Shown: positions 1 to 9,694 of the stretch, one piece after another
Numbering within the stretch: the first letter of the stretch is position 1
How the letters are laid out: each line of letters opens with the position of its first letter
NCBI GenBank assembly: GCA_050043265.1
Contig: JBHJIR010000053.1
Coordinates: forward strand, 38,565-102,564
Reading direction: 5' to 3'
DNA: 64,000 nt
From: Pelagibius sp050043265
Lineage (GTDB): Bacteria > Pseudomonadota > Alphaproteobacteria > Kiloniellales > Kiloniellaceae
Notes under the pieces: generated by a model
Told to the model about the DNA's origin: nothing
The model's input: the letters and a program-made list of their open reading frames with translations, nothing else
The model's database searches: none
Position numbers and translations under genes: made by a program

Positions 1-1
1 C

Positions 2-1396
2 CTGCTGATGGACTGCGGCGTCCAGCCGGGCGACCGGGTCGCCGCCCAGATCGAGAAATCGCCGCAGGCGATCCTGCTGTACCTCGCGGTGCTGCGCTGC
101 GGCGGCGTCTATCTGCCGCTCAACACCGCCTACAAGGGTGGCGAGGTCGCTTACTTCCTGGAGGATGCCGAACCGCGGGTCCTGGTCTGCGATCCGACCA
201 GCGAGAGCATTCTGCAGGCCACGGCGGACAAGGCCGGGGTCGGCACGGTGCTGACTCTGGGCGAGGACGGCAACGGCAGCCTGATGGAACGCAGCCGCGA
301 CCTCGACCCGGACGCCGGCATCGTTGCCCGCGACACGGACGATCTCGCAGCGATCCTCTATACCAGCGGCACCACCGGCCGCTCCAAGGGCGCCATGCTG
401 AGCCACGGCAACCTCGGCTCCAATACCCTGACCCTGCGCGACGCCTGGGGCTTCACCGCTGATGACGTCCTGATCCATGCGCTGCCGGTGTTCCATACCC
501 ACGGCCTCTTCGTCGCCACGCACTGCGTGCTGCTGAGCGGCAGCCGCATGCTGTTCCTCAACCGCTTCGACGCGGATACGGTGATCGACCTGCTGCCGCG
601 CGCCACGGCGATGATGGGCGTTCCGACCTTCTACACCCGCCTGCTGGCGAGCCCGCGCCTGACCAAGGAGGTCTGCGCCGGCATTCGTCTTTTCGTCTCC
701 GGGTCGGCACCGCTGCTGTCGGAGACCTTCAAGGAATTCGAGGCGCGCACGGGCCACCGTATCCTCGAGCGCTACGGCATGACCGAGACGACGATGAACA
801 CCTCGAACCCGCTGAACGGCGAGCGCATTGCCGGCACGGTGGGGTTCCCCTTGACCGGCATCGAGGTGCGCATCACCGACGAGGACGGCAAAGCCTTGCC
901 CCAGGGCGAAGTGGGCGTGCTGGAAGTGAAGGGCCCGAACGTATTCCGCGGCTATTGGCGCCAGCCCGACAAGACCGCCGCCGAGATCCGCCCGGACGGC
1001 TGCTTCATCACCGGCGATCTGTCGATGATCGACGAGCGCGGCTACATCCACATCGTCGGTCGCTCGAAAGATCTGATCATCTCCGGCGGCTTCAACGTCT
1101 ATCCCAAGGAAGTCGAACTCTGCATCGACGAGATCGACGGCGTCCAGGAATCGGCGGTGATCGGCGTACCGCATCCGGATTTCGGCGAGGCCGTGGTCGC
1201 CGTGGTGAAACGCCAGGGCGGCGGCCCGGATGTGAGCGCCGATACCATCCAATCGACCGCCAAGGCCGCGCTGGCCAACTTCAAGGTGCCCAAGAAGGTC
1301 TTCTTCGTGGAGGACCTGCCGCGCAACACCATGGGCAAGGTGCAGAAGAACCTGCTGCGCGACCGCTTCAAAGACAGTTTCAGCTCAGCGGCCTGA
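2..1396 (+). CDS. matB: Malonyl-CoA synthetase (AMP-forming), 5' end outside window
   Basis: This acyl-CoA synthetase of the ANL (AMP-binding) family probably activates malonate to malonyl-CoA with ATP and CoA in the cytoplasm. The frame is open to the left edge, so roughly the first 40-45 residues of a usual ~500-residue protein are missing. The P-loop motif YTSGTTGRSKGAM is encoded at about 360-398. The ERYGMTETTMN motif, the GDL hinge-side motif and the C-terminal PRNTMGKVQKN segment with the adenylation lysine are all present. The histidine/arginine-rich substrate pocket and the overall match are closest to MatB/RpfB-type malonyl-CoA ligases. A medium-chain or other dicarboxylate substrate cannot be excluded. 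The usual partner, malonyl-CoA decarboxylase, is not visible. The next gene converges on it after 20 bp. Confidence 0.85.
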   Translation: MLMDCGVQPGDRVAAQIEKSPQAILLYLAVLRCGGVYLPLNTAYKGGEVAYFLEDAEPRVLVCDPTSESILQATADKAGVGTVLTLGEDGNGSLMERSRDLDPDAGIVARDTDDLAAILYTSGTTGRSKGAMLSHGNLGSNTLTLRDAWGFTADDVLIHALPVFHTHGLFVATHCVLLSGSRMLFLNRFDADTVIDLLPRATAMMGVPTFYTRLLASPRLTKEVCAGIRLFVSGSAPLLSETFKEFEARTGHRILERYGMTETTMNTSNPLNGERIAGTVGFPLTGIEVRITDEDGKALPQGEVGVLEVKGPNVFRGYWRQPDKTAAEIRPDGCFITGDLSMIDERGYIHIVGRSKDLIISGGFNVYPKEVELCIDEIDGVQESAVIGVPHPDFGEAVVAVVKRQGGGPDVSADTIQSTAKAALANFKVPKKVFFVEDLPRNTMGKVQKNLLRDRFKDSFSSAA

Positions 1397-1416
1397 GAGG
1401 CGACCGTGCCGGCCCT

Positions 1417-3267
1417 TTAGGCGGCTGATCCCTGAGCTGCAGCGTCGGAAAGACAGGCTTTCACCTCGGCGGCGCTGAGCGTCTCCCGCTCCTCCAGGCG
1501 CTGGACCAGACGCTTCATGCCAGCCTCGTGGCTGACCATGATCTCCGCGGCCCGCGCCTCCGCTTCGCGCAGCAGATTCGACACCGCGGCGTCGACGTCG
1601 TGGGCCGTCGTCTCGCTGAAGCGGCGCGGCTGGGCCATTTCCCGACCGAGGAAGGGATGGTCCTCGCTCTGGCGCAGGTCGACCGGACCGATCTCCTCCG
1701 ACATGCCCCAGCGCGCCACCATGGCGCGCGCCGTCTGGGTCGCGTTCTTGATGTCGTCGTCGGCCCCCGAGCTGACGTTGCCGAGCAGCGTCTTCTCGGC
1801 GGTGCGCCCGCCCAGCATCACCGCCAGGCGGTCTTTCAGGTAATCTTCCGGCAGCGTATGGCGTTCTTCCGACGGCAGCATGTGGGTGCCGCCCAGCGCG
1901 CGCCCGCGCGGGATGATGGTCACCTTGTAGATCGGGTCTGCCGTCGGCAGGAAATGCGCCACCACGGTGTGCCCGGCCTCGTGCACCGCCAGACGATGCT
2001 TCTCTTCCGGGCGAATCGCCAAGCTACGCACCGTGCCCATCATGACCTTATCGCGCATTTCCTCGAAGTCGCGCATCTGGATGGCGGATTTGCCGTCCCG
2101 GGCCGCCGCCATCGCCGCCTCGTTCACCAGGTTCTTCAGGTCGGCGCCGGAAAAGCCCGGCGTCGCGCTGGCCAGGGTCTCCAGATCAACATCGGACGCC
2201 ACCGGCATCTTCCGGGTGTGCACCTTCAGGATCGCCTGGCGGGCCTCGCGGTCCGGCAGCTCCAGGGTAACATGGCGGTCGAAGCGGCCGGGACGCAGCA
2301 GCGCCGGATCGAGCACGTCGGGCCGGTTGGTGGCCGCCAGCACGATGACCGCCTCGTGTCCGCCAAAACCGTCCATCTCCGAGAGAATCTGGTTCAGCGT
2401 CTGCTCGCGCTCGTCGTTGCCGCCGCCCATGCCGGTTCCCCGCACCCGGCCCACGGCGTCCAGTTCGTCGATGAAAATGATGCTGGGTGCCCGCTTCTTG
2501 GCTTCCTCGAACATCTTGCGCACGCGCGAGGCGCCAACGCCCACGAACATCTCGATGAATTCGGAGGCCGAGGTGTGGTAGAAGTTGACATCCGCCTCAC
2601 CCGCCAGTGCCCGCGCCAGCAGCGTCTTGCCGGTCCCCGGCGGCCCCATCAGCAGGACACCGCGCGGCGGTTCCGCCCCCAGGCGCCGATAGCGTTCCGG
2701 ATCGCGCAGGAAATCGACCAGTTCGGCGACCTCATGCTTGGCGGCTTCCTGACCCGCCACGTCGGCGAAGGTGATGCGCTGCTGCCGCTTCACCTCGCGG
2801 TTGGCCGAGCCGGCGAGGAAGTCCGACGGGTCGCGCCCGCCAAAGCGCCCCGACAGGTTGCTCTGCATGCGGTTCCAGAACCACAGATAGATGCCGAGGA
2901 AGATCAGCCATGGCAGCAGGCTGAGCCACCAGCTTCCGCCGCTCTCCTTCGGCGGATCGACGGTGAGCACGGCCCCGCTGGACTCGATGAGCGGCATCAA
3001 TTCCGCATCGGCCAGATCCGGCAAGATGACCCGGATCTTCTTAACCGAGGCGCTGTCACCGCCAGACGGTTTCACCAGCGCCACCGCGCTGCGCTCGGCA
3101 AGACGGATGTCGCCGATGCGGTTGTCGCGCAGCAACTGCTTGAATTCGCTGTAAGCCACTTCGGAAGGTGCCGAGCCCGGCGGCGGCGCCTCCCGCATGC
3201 TGAACAGGAAGGCGAACAGCAGCAGGCCGACCAGAAGTATGGGCCACCACTTCGACAGATCTTTCAA
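1417..3267 (-). CDS. ftsH: ATP-dependent zinc metalloprotease FtsH
   Basis: This is a membrane-anchored AAA+ protease that unfolds and degrades misfolded membrane proteins and selected cytosolic regulators. I chose the TTG at 3267 because a GGAGG (3274-3278) lies six bases upstream and the protein then begins directly with a short cytosolic stretch and TM1, as FtsH does; a TTG at 3318 would add 17 unlikely residues. With this start there are TM1 at about residues 8-24, a periplasmic domain, TM2 at about 113-131, Walker A GPPGTGKT at 208-215, Walker B IIFIDELDAVG at 263-273, the pore FVG motif near 241-243 and the zinc-binding HEAGH at 429-433. The length of 616 aa is slightly below the E. coli enzyme. 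Many alphaproteobacteria carry a second FtsH, so this could be an accessory paralogue. Confidence 0.93.
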   Translation of the reverse strand: MKDLSKWWPILLVGLLLFAFLFSMREAPPPGSAPSEVAYSEFKQLLRDNRIGDIRLAERSAVALVKPSGGDSASVKKIRVILPDLADAELMPLIESSGAVLTVDPPKESGGSWWLSLLPWLIFLGIYLWFWNRMQSNLSGRFGGRDPSDFLAGSANREVKRQQRITFADVAGQEAAKHEVAELVDFLRDPERYRRLGAEPPRGVLLMGPPGTGKTLLARALAGEADVNFYHTSASEFIEMFVGVGASRVRKMFEEAKKRAPSIIFIDELDAVGRVRGTGMGGGNDEREQTLNQILSEMDGFGGHEAVIVLAATNRPDVLDPALLRPGRFDRHVTLELPDREARQAILKVHTRKMPVASDVDLETLASATPGFSGADLKNLVNEAAMAAARDGKSAIQMRDFEEMRDKVMMGTVRSLAIRPEEKHRLAVHEAGHTVVAHFLPTADPIYKVTIIPRGRALGGTHMLPSEERHTLPEDYLKDRLAVMLGGRTAEKTLLGNVSSGADDDIKNATQTARAMVARWGMSEEIGPVDLRQSEDHPFLGREMAQPRRFSETTAHDVDAAVSNLLREAEARAAEIMVSHEAGMKRLVQRLEERETLSAAEVKACLSDAAAQGSAA

Positions 3268-3419
3268 CAGGCGCCTCCGGCAACCGAACCAGACGTCATT
3301 CCAGACATTATGCCACAATAGCGACTAACAGGCCCGGCGCGGCACAGGAATGATCCATCTCAAGATGCCGGCCCGGATCCGCAGGGACGTCGGGCGTCTG
3401 CGCGTTCATCCGCCCCGCC

Positions 3420-4355
3420 CTAGTAGCGCCGGGCATCGGCGTTGTGGCTCCGCCAGGACTGCGCCTCGATGAAAACCCGCCGAACCACGGGGTCCGCCTG
3501 TTTCATGCGGCGTTCCAGCTCGGAGATCGCCTCCTCCACATCGTTTGCGTCGAGCTGGGGGTGAAAATCGATGCTCACCGTCACCAAAAGGTCCAGGGGT
3601 CCCTGGTGCAGGGTCAGGAGCTCGTTGATGCGGAAGACGGCCCTGTGGCTCTGAACGATCCCCTTGAGACGATCGGCGAGCAGGGGATCGGCGCCCTCGC
3701 CGATCAGCAAGCCCTTGGTTTCGTAGGCCAACAGGATGGCGGCGAGGGCCAGGATACCGCCGATGATCATGGAAGCCACGCCATCCAGCGCCGGCATCCC
3801 GAGCAGCTCACCCAGCAGGATGCCGGCGAAAGCCACCACGAGGCCCATCATGGCCGCGGTATCCTCCAGCAGCACGGTGAAGATCGACGGGTCCTTGCTG
3901 GCCTGGATGGCCTGCAGATAGCCGTCGTGTTTGCTTCTGGCCGCCCTGAACTCGCGGTAGGCCACCCACCAGGCACCGGCTTCGAAGACCATGGCGGTCC
4001 CGAGCACGAGGTAGTTCACATAGGCATCGGAGATCGGGTGCGGATCCCGCAGCTTCATGACCCCTTCGTAGAAGGAAACACCGGCACCGACGGCGAAGAT
4101 CAGGATGGCCACCACGAAGGCCCAGAAATAAATCTCCCGGCCATAGCCGAAGGGGTGCCGGTCATCGGCCGGGCGGGCCGCCCGCTTCAAGCCATAGAGC
4201 AGCAGGGCCTGGTTGCCGGTATCCACCGCTGAGTGGATACCCGCGGAGAACATCGCCGAACTGCCGGTAAAGGCCGCCGCGGCGAATTTGGTGAAGGCGA
4301 TCATGGCATTTCCGGCCAAGGCCGCAATGATGACCTTCTTCGATCCTGCTGCCAT
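3420..4355 (-). CDS. Cation diffusion facilitator transporter, ZnT9 (SLC30A9)-like
   Basis: This inner-membrane divalent-cation/proton antiporter has 311 residues and about six predicted TM helices. The TM2 motif HSAVDTGNQ and the TM5 region LLEDTAAMMG place it in the branch of CDF proteins that includes eukaryotic ZnT9/SLC30A9, not the ZitB/FieF branch, where TM5 has the form HxxxD or DxxxD. The C-terminal cytosolic domain is short and ends in an arginine/tyrosine tail. The start ATG has AAAGGA about six bases upstream. It is divergent from the acylase gene across a 193-bp gap that probably holds both promoters. The transported metal cannot be read from the sequence. Confidence 0.88.
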   Translation of the reverse strand: MAAGSKKVIIAALAGNAMIAFTKFAAAAFTGSSAMFSAGIHSAVDTGNQALLLYGLKRAARPADDRHPFGYGREIYFWAFVVAILIFAVGAGVSFYEGVMKLRDPHPISDAYVNYLVLGTAMVFEAGAWWVAYREFRAARSKHDGYLQAIQASKDPSIFTVLLEDTAAMMGLVVAFAGILLGELLGMPALDGVASMIIGGILALAAILLAYETKGLLIGEGADPLLADRLKGIVQSHRAVFRINELLTLHQGPLDLLVTVSIDFHPQLDANDVEEAISELERRMKQADPVVRRVFIEAQSWRSHNADARRY

Positions 4356-4548
4356 GACTTTCCTTTCCAGAGCGACTGCGCCAAACTCGATCGCCGCCGC
4401 CTGTGACAGCCTGCCGCAGCCCCACGAGAATATCCGAGGGGAATAGCCGGTGGGAAATGTTCTATCAAGGTTTTAGCTGGCATTCTCGCCCCGGCGCCCC
4501 TGAGAAAGGGCACAAGCTTCCAACGGGGCAAAGGCGGTATAAGAAGGC

Positions 4549-6930
4549 ATGAGAGCGATTCGGCGCGTTTTACTGATCGTCGTGGGGACATTGCTCGTCC
4601 TCGCCCTGCTCGTCGTCGGCGGCGCGTACCTGTGGATACACAACTCCCTGCCGCAGACCGAGGGCGAAGCCCGCATTGCTGCCCTGGAAGCGCCGGTTAC
4701 GGTGCGCCGCAATGACGACGGCATGGTGCGCATCCAGTCGGCCAACGAAGCAGACCTCTACCGGGCTCTCGGTTTCGTCCATGCGCAGGAACGCCTGTGG
4801 CAGATGGATTTCATGCGGCGGACCGCTTCCGGCCGCCTCTCCGAGGTCATGGGCGAGGCCACCCTCGGCCTCGACCGGTTTTTCCGGACGCTCGGTTTCC
4901 GCCAGCTGGCCGAGGCGAACCTTGCTGTCCTGTCCGAAGAGACCAAAACCGCCCTGCAGGCCTACAGCGAGGGCGTCAATGCATTCCTGGCCAACCGCTC
5001 CGGCCCCCTGCCCCTGGAATTCCAGATCCTGCGCTACGAACCGGAACCCTGGAGCCCGACCGATTCCCTGCTGTGGGGCCGCCTGATGGCGCTGCGCCTG
5101 TCAGAGTACTGGCGTGACGAATTGAGCCGGGCCCGCCTGGCCGGGCGCTTCAGTCCCGAGCAGATTGCCGAGCTGTGGCCCGCCTATCCAGCCGATGCGC
5201 CCGTGACGATCGCCCAGGCACGCGATCTGATCGACCATTCGGTGACCACGCAGTTGGCCCATCTGCTGCCGCCGTCCCTGGAGCCGTCCGGCGCTTCAAA
5301 TATCTGGGCCCTCAATGGCAAGCACACCGCCAATGGCAGCCCGATTCTCGCCAACGACCCACACCTGTCGCTCGATGCCCCCGGCACCTGGTTCCTGGCG
5401 CGCCTGGAGGCCCCCGGTATCACCCTGGTCGGCGCCACCACGCCGGGCGTGCCGTTTATCCTGCTCGGGCACAACCAGACGGTCGCCTGGGGCCTCACTA
5501 CCACCCACAGCGACACCCAGGACTTCTTCATCGAACGGATCGCCGCAGACGACCCCAACGCCTACGAGACCCCGGAAGGCTCGGAGCCGTTCAGGGTGCG
5601 CGACGAGTTCATCCGCCTCAGTGGGGGCGAGTCCGTGCGCCTGATCGTGCGCGAGACCCGCCACGGGCCGGTGATGAGCGATGTCGTTCCGGAGGGGTCC
5701 AGCGGCGACTCCAATGCCGTCCTCGCCCTGGCATGGCCCGCGTTGCGCGCCGACGATGCGACGCCCGATGCATTGTACCAGATGAACCACGCGGACAGCC
5801 TGATCGCTTTTCGGGAGTCGCTCCGCCAGTTCCACTCGCCACAGCAGAACATCGTCTTCGCCGATACGGCGGGAAATATCGGCTTCATGGCGCCGGCCCG
5901 CGTTCCGGTGCGGCGTACCGGCAACGGTCAGCTCCCGGTTCCCGGATGGACCGGCGAATTCGACTGGATCGGCTACGTCCCCTTCGAGGAGCTGCCGTCG
6001 ACCAACAATCCGCGCAGCGGAATCATCATCAACGCCAACAACCGGATCGTCGCGGACAAGTACCCCCACCTGATCGCCGTCGATTGGCCGCCGCCCTACC
6101 GGGCCGAGCGCATCGAGGCCGTTCTGGCCGGCACCGCCAGCAATCATCAGGTCACCGACTCACTGATCCTGCAGCAGGACATCGTCGCCAATGCGGCTGA
6201 CCGGATCCTGCCCCGGCTGCTGGCCGTCTCTCCGACGGAAGCGCGCGCCCGCGAGGCCATAGCCCGCCTGCGTGGCTGGGACCGGCAGATGCACCGCAAC
6301 GCGCCGGAGCCGCTGATTCTGCAGGCCTGGATCTGGGCCCTCGGCCAGGCCATCCTCGCCGACGAACTCGGCCCCAACTACCTGGAGTTTCTCGACGGCG
6401 GCGTCTACACGGTCGACCGCCTGATCGAGACCGACAGCATGTGGTGCGACGATACCGCCACGACCGAGGTCGAGGACTGCAATGCCCAGATCATCCGGGC
6501 CCTCGACATGGCCCTCGACCACCTGAGCGACCGCTTCGGCAGCGATATGGCGTCATGGCGCTGGGGTAAGGCCCACCTCGCCCGCTTCGACCATCCGCTG
6601 CTGAGCCGCCTGCCGGTGCTGCGCGACCTGTTCGGCTACAGCGTCGAAGCCGACGGCGGCAACGATACGGTCAACCGGGCCTCCCCCCGCCTCGGCGGCA
6701 AGCCGGAGACCCTCTTCGAGGATGTCCACGGCGCCGGGTTCCGGGCGGTCTACGACCTCGAAGATCTCGACCGGTCCCGCTTCATGATCGCCACCGGTCA
6801 GTCCGGCAATCCGCTGTCCCCTCTGTACGGAAATATGGCCCTGCGCTGGCGCGATGGCCAGTCGGTGTCGCTGGCTCCGGAATCTTGGACGTTGGCAGAA
6901 CAGCTAAGCTTGCTGCCATCCCAAAAATAA
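4549..6930 (+). CDS. Penicillin acylase family protein (Ntn hydrolase)
   Basis: This 793-residue precursor belongs to the penicillin G acylase / acyl-homoserine-lactone acylase superfamily, whose members cleave amide bonds after autocatalytic removal of a spacer. An N-terminal membrane segment (about residues 6-28) anchors or exports it. The alpha-subunit motif around GFVHAQERLWQMD is present. The likely N-terminal nucleophile of the beta chain is Ser250 in the GASNIWAL motif, followed by the NDPHL motif typical of the family. The beta chain also shows the HSDTQDFF and NANNRI motifs. The substrate is not predictable; candidates are N-acyl amino acids, AHLs or lactam-type amides. The next gene starts about 50 bp downstream in the same direction, so the two may be co-transcribed. 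Confidence 0.88.
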   Translation: MRAIRRVLLIVVGTLLVLALLVVGGAYLWIHNSLPQTEGEARIAALEAPVTVRRNDDGMVRIQSANEADLYRALGFVHAQERLWQMDFMRRTASGRLSEVMGEATLGLDRFFRTLGFRQLAEANLAVLSEETKTALQAYSEGVNAFLANRSGPLPLEFQILRYEPEPWSPTDSLLWGRLMALRLSEYWRDELSRARLAGRFSPEQIAELWPAYPADAPVTIAQARDLIDHSVTTQLAHLLPPSLEPSGASNIWALNGKHTANGSPILANDPHLSLDAPGTWFLARLEAPGITLVGATTPGVPFILLGHNQTVAWGLTTTHSDTQDFFIERIAADDPNAYETPEGSEPFRVRDEFIRLSGGESVRLIVRETRHGPVMSDVVPEGSSGDSNAVLALAWPALRADDATPDALYQMNHADSLIAFRESLRQFHSPQQNIVFADTAGNIGFMAPARVPVRRTGNGQLPVPGWTGEFDWIGYVPFEELPSTNNPRSGIIINANNRIVADKYPHLIAVDWPPPYRAERIEAVLAGTASNHQVTDSLILQQDIVANAADRILPRLLAVSPTEARAREAIARLRGWDRQMHRNAPEPLILQAWIWALGQAILADELGPNYLEFLDGGVYTVDRLIETDSMWCDDTATTEVEDCNAQIIRALDMALDHLSDRFGSDMASWRWGKAHLARFDHPLLSRLPVLRDLFGYSVEADGGNDTVNRASPRLGGKPETLFEDVHGAGFRAVYDLEDLDRSRFMIATGQSGNPLSPLYGNMALRWRDGQSVSLAPESWTLAEQLSLLPSQK

Positions 6931-6985
6931 CCAAGCATTGCGATCGACGGCGCCGCGACAGGCGCCTCATTCCGGGGAGACGGCC

Positions 6986-8212
6986 TTGACGACGACCATC
7001 GACGACATTCGCGCGGCAGCAGAACGCCTTAAGGGACAGGTGATCCGCACGCCTCTGGTCCAGGCCGCCCGCATGTCCGAGGTTCTCGGCTGCGAGCTCT
7101 ACCTGAAGCTGGAGAACCTGCAGCGAACCGGATCCTTCAAGGACCGCGGCGCCTACATCAGGCTGTCCAACCTGACGGCCGACGAAGCCAAGCGTGGCGT
7201 CATTGCCATGTCGGCGGGGAACCATGCCCAGGGCGTCGCCTACCACGCCCAGCGCCTCGGAATCCCCGCCACCATCGTGATGCCGGAATTCGCCCCCTTC
7301 TCCAAGGTCGAGCGCACCAAGTCCTTCGGGGCTCGGGTCGTGCTGACCGGCGACACCCTGGACGCCTCGGCCCAGGCCGCCCGCCAGATCGCGGGGGAGG
7401 AAGGGCTGACCTTCGTCCATCCCTACGACGACCCTGCCGTCATTGCCGGCCAGGGCACCATCGGGCTGGAAATCATGGAGGACCTGCCGGACGTCGACAC
7501 CATCGTGGTGCCGATCGGCGGCGGCGGCATCATTTCGGGCATTTCCCTGGCGGCCAAGGATATCAACCCGGCGGTCCGCATGATCGGCGTCGAGACGGAA
7601 CTTTACCCTTCCATGGCCAACGCCCTGAAGGGACGCGGCGAACTGCCCGGCGGCAGCAGCCTGGCCGATGGCATCGCGGTGAAAAATCCCGGCACGTTGA
7701 CCCGGGAGATCATCTCCCGTCTCGTCGACGACATCGCCATCGTGCCGGAGAGCATCATCGAGATCGCCATCACGCGCCTGGTGGAGGAGCAGAAGATCGT
7801 CGCCGAAGGCGCTGGCGCCGCCGGCGTTGCCGCCATCCTGAACGATCCCCAGCACTTTGCGGGTCGCAAGGTCGCCACGGTGATCTGCGGCGGCAACATC
7901 GACGTGCGGCTGCTTTCCGGCGTGCTGACGCGCGGCCTGGTGCGCGACGGCCGCATGGTGCGCCTGCGCATCGGCATTGTCGACCAGCCGGGCACCCTGG
8001 CGAAGATCGCCGACGTCATCGGCCGGAGCAGCGCCAATATCATCGAGGTCTATCACCAGCGGTTGTTCTACGACGTCCCGGCCAAGCGCGCCGATATCGA
8101 TGTGGTGCTGGAGACGCGGAACGCCGACCATGTGAAGGAAATCATCAGCGTCCTGGAGCAGCACGGCTTCCCGACCCGGGTGCTGTCCGCCCATTCCGCC
8201 GACGGTTCCTGA
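6986..8212 (+). CDS. ilvA: Threonine ammonia-lyase with C-terminal ACT domain
   Basis: This PLP-dependent fold-type II enzyme deaminates L-threonine to 2-oxobutyrate and feeds isoleucine synthesis or threonine catabolism. I chose the TTG at 6986 because GGGGAGA lies a few bases upstream, giving a 408-residue protein. An in-frame TTG at 6938 is possible but adds an atypical leader. The PLP lysine is in the SFKDRGAY motif (about residue 50). The phosphate-binding glycine loop GGGGIISG is present. The C-terminal ~75 residues form a single ACT domain. This architecture resembles the compact ACT-containing threonine dehydratases of Gram-positive and alphaproteobacterial species, not the two-ACT E. 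coli IlvA. A paralogue lacking ACT lies at 39226-40236. Confidence 0.9.
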   Translation: MTTTIDDIRAAAERLKGQVIRTPLVQAARMSEVLGCELYLKLENLQRTGSFKDRGAYIRLSNLTADEAKRGVIAMSAGNHAQGVAYHAQRLGIPATIVMPEFAPFSKVERTKSFGARVVLTGDTLDASAQAARQIAGEEGLTFVHPYDDPAVIAGQGTIGLEIMEDLPDVDTIVVPIGGGGIISGISLAAKDINPAVRMIGVETELYPSMANALKGRGELPGGSSLADGIAVKNPGTLTREIISRLVDDIAIVPESIIEIAITRLVEEQKIVAEGAGAAGVAAILNDPQHFAGRKVATVICGGNIDVRLLSGVLTRGLVRDGRMVRLRIGIVDQPGTLAKIADVIGRSSANIIEVYHQRLFYDVPAKRADIDVVLETRNADHVKEIISVLEQHGFPTRVLSAHSADGS

Positions 8213-8251
8213 CACCGAGACCGCTCTATCCACTTATTGTGCTGGCGGTCT

Positions 8252-8269
8252 ATATCCCTTAGGGGATAT
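8252..8269. promoter_or_regulatory. Palindrome upstream of the transsulfuration genes
   Basis: Seven-base arms ATATCCC and GGGATAT flank a TTAG centre, about 38 bp before the chosen start of the cystathionine beta-synthase gene. The symmetry and position suit an operator bound by a dimeric repressor. Rrf2-type cysteine regulators control such genes in other bacteria, but no regulator gene is adjacent and the assignment is inference only. Confidence 0.4.
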
Positions 8270-8306
8270 CCAATGAAATTGCCGCGCACGAATGGAGGAG
8301 CTCCCA

Positions 8307-9689
8307 ATGGCCCCGACCGGCGCCGTCTTTCACAACGTCATGGAACGCATCGGCAATACGCCGATGGTCGAGGTGTCGCGCCTGGATACCGGACCCTGCC
8401 GTCTGTTTCTGAAGCTCGAAAGCGAAAATCCGGGCGGCTCCATCAAGGACCGCATCGGTAAATCGATGATCGAAGCTGCCGAGAAGGACGGTCGCCTGAA
8501 ACCCGGTGGCCGCCTGATCGAGGCTACGGCGGGCAATACCGGACTGGGCCTCGCCCTGGTGGCGGCCCAGAAGGGCTACCGCCTGACCCTGGTGGTGCCG
8601 GACAAGATGGCGCAGGAGAAGATCTTTCACCTGCGCGCCCTGGGCGCCGAGGTCATCCTGACGCGCTCCGACGTCGGCAAGGGCCATCCGGACTACTACC
8701 AGGACATTGCGCAGCGCCTCTCCGATGAGACCGGCGCGATTTTCATCAACCAGTTCGGCAATCCGGCCAACCCGCTGGCCCACGAGACGACGACCGGGCC
8801 GGAAATCTGGGCGCAGATGGACCACGACGTCGATGCCATGATCTGCGGCGTCGGCTCCGGCGGCACCATCACCGGCCTCGCCCGCTTCTTCGCCGGGGTC
8901 TCCGACAAGACGGAAATGGTGCTGGCCGACCCCGCGGGCTCGATTCTCGCCGAGTACGTCGAGACCGGCCACCTGAGCAAGGACGTCGGCAGCTGGATCG
9001 TGGAAGGCATCGGCGAGGACTTCCTGCCCGACGTCGCCGACCTCTCGCGGGTGCGCAAGGCCTATGTCGTCTCCGACAAGGAGGCCCTGCTGACCGCCCG
9101 GGACCTGCTGCTGCGCGAAGGCATTCTCGCCGGCTCCTCTTCCGGCACCCTGATCGCCGCCGCCCTGCGCTACTGCCGCGAACAGACCACGCCCAAGCGG
9201 GTCGTCACCCTGGTCTGCGACAGCGGCAACAAGTACCTCTCCAAGATGTTCAACGACTACTGGATGATCGACCAGGGGTTCATCGAGCGCGAACACAAGG
9301 GCGACCTGCGCGACCTCATCAGCCGGCGTCACGACGAACACGGCACGGTCACCGTCAGTGCCGACGACAACCTGCTGATAGCCTACGGCCGGATGAAACT
9401 CTACGACATCTCCCAGCTGCCGGTGATCGACAAGCGCGGCAAGGTGGCCGGCATCATCGACGAGAGCGACATCCTGCTGAAGGTCTTCAAAGACGACACC
9501 CGCTTCAAGGACTCGGTCTCCAGCGCAATGACCGCCAAGCTGGAAACCATTGCGCCGGACCAGCCGATGGACGCGCTGTTACCCATCTTCGCCAAGGACC
9601 ACGTCGCCATTGTCACCGATGGCGACAGCTTCCTGGGCCTGATCACCCGCATCGACCTGCTCAATCACCTTCGCCGAAGGATGCGATAG
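8307..9689 (+). CDS. Cystathionine beta-synthase with C-terminal CBS pair
   Basis: This PLP enzyme condenses serine (or O-acetylserine) with homocysteine to cystathionine, the first step of reverse transsulfuration. The start at 8307 has GGAGGAG (8294-8300) six bases upstream, whereas the ATG at 8292 overlaps that ribosome site. The 460-residue protein has the fold-type II catalytic core with the PLP lysine in GGSIKDRIG and the TAGNTG loop, then a paired CBS domain from about residue 330 that probably senses S-adenosylmethionine or a nucleotide. A palindrome lies just upstream, and the next gene, which would cleave the product, begins 5 bp after the stop, so the two form an operon. Confidence 0.9.
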   Translation: MAPTGAVFHNVMERIGNTPMVEVSRLDTGPCRLFLKLESENPGGSIKDRIGKSMIEAAEKDGRLKPGGRLIEATAGNTGLGLALVAAQKGYRLTLVVPDKMAQEKIFHLRALGAEVILTRSDVGKGHPDYYQDIAQRLSDETGAIFINQFGNPANPLAHETTTGPEIWAQMDHDVDAMICGVGSGGTITGLARFFAGVSDKTEMVLADPAGSILAEYVETGHLSKDVGSWIVEGIGEDFLPDVADLSRVRKAYVVSDKEALLTARDLLLREGILAGSSSGTLIAAALRYCREQTTPKRVVTLVCDSGNKYLSKMFNDYWMIDQGFIEREHKGDLRDLISRRHDEHGTVTVSADDNLLIAYGRMKLYDISQLPVIDKRGKVAGIIDESDILLKVFKDDTRFKDSVSSAMTAKLETIAPDQPMDALLPIFAKDHVAIVTDGDSFLGLITRIDLLNHLRRRMR

Positions 9690-9694
9690 ACGCC

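Noticed and set aside
1528..3321. 597-codon plus-strand frame antisense to ftsH
   Set aside because: Shadow frame caused by GC-rich third positions; the minus-strand product has all FtsH motifs.
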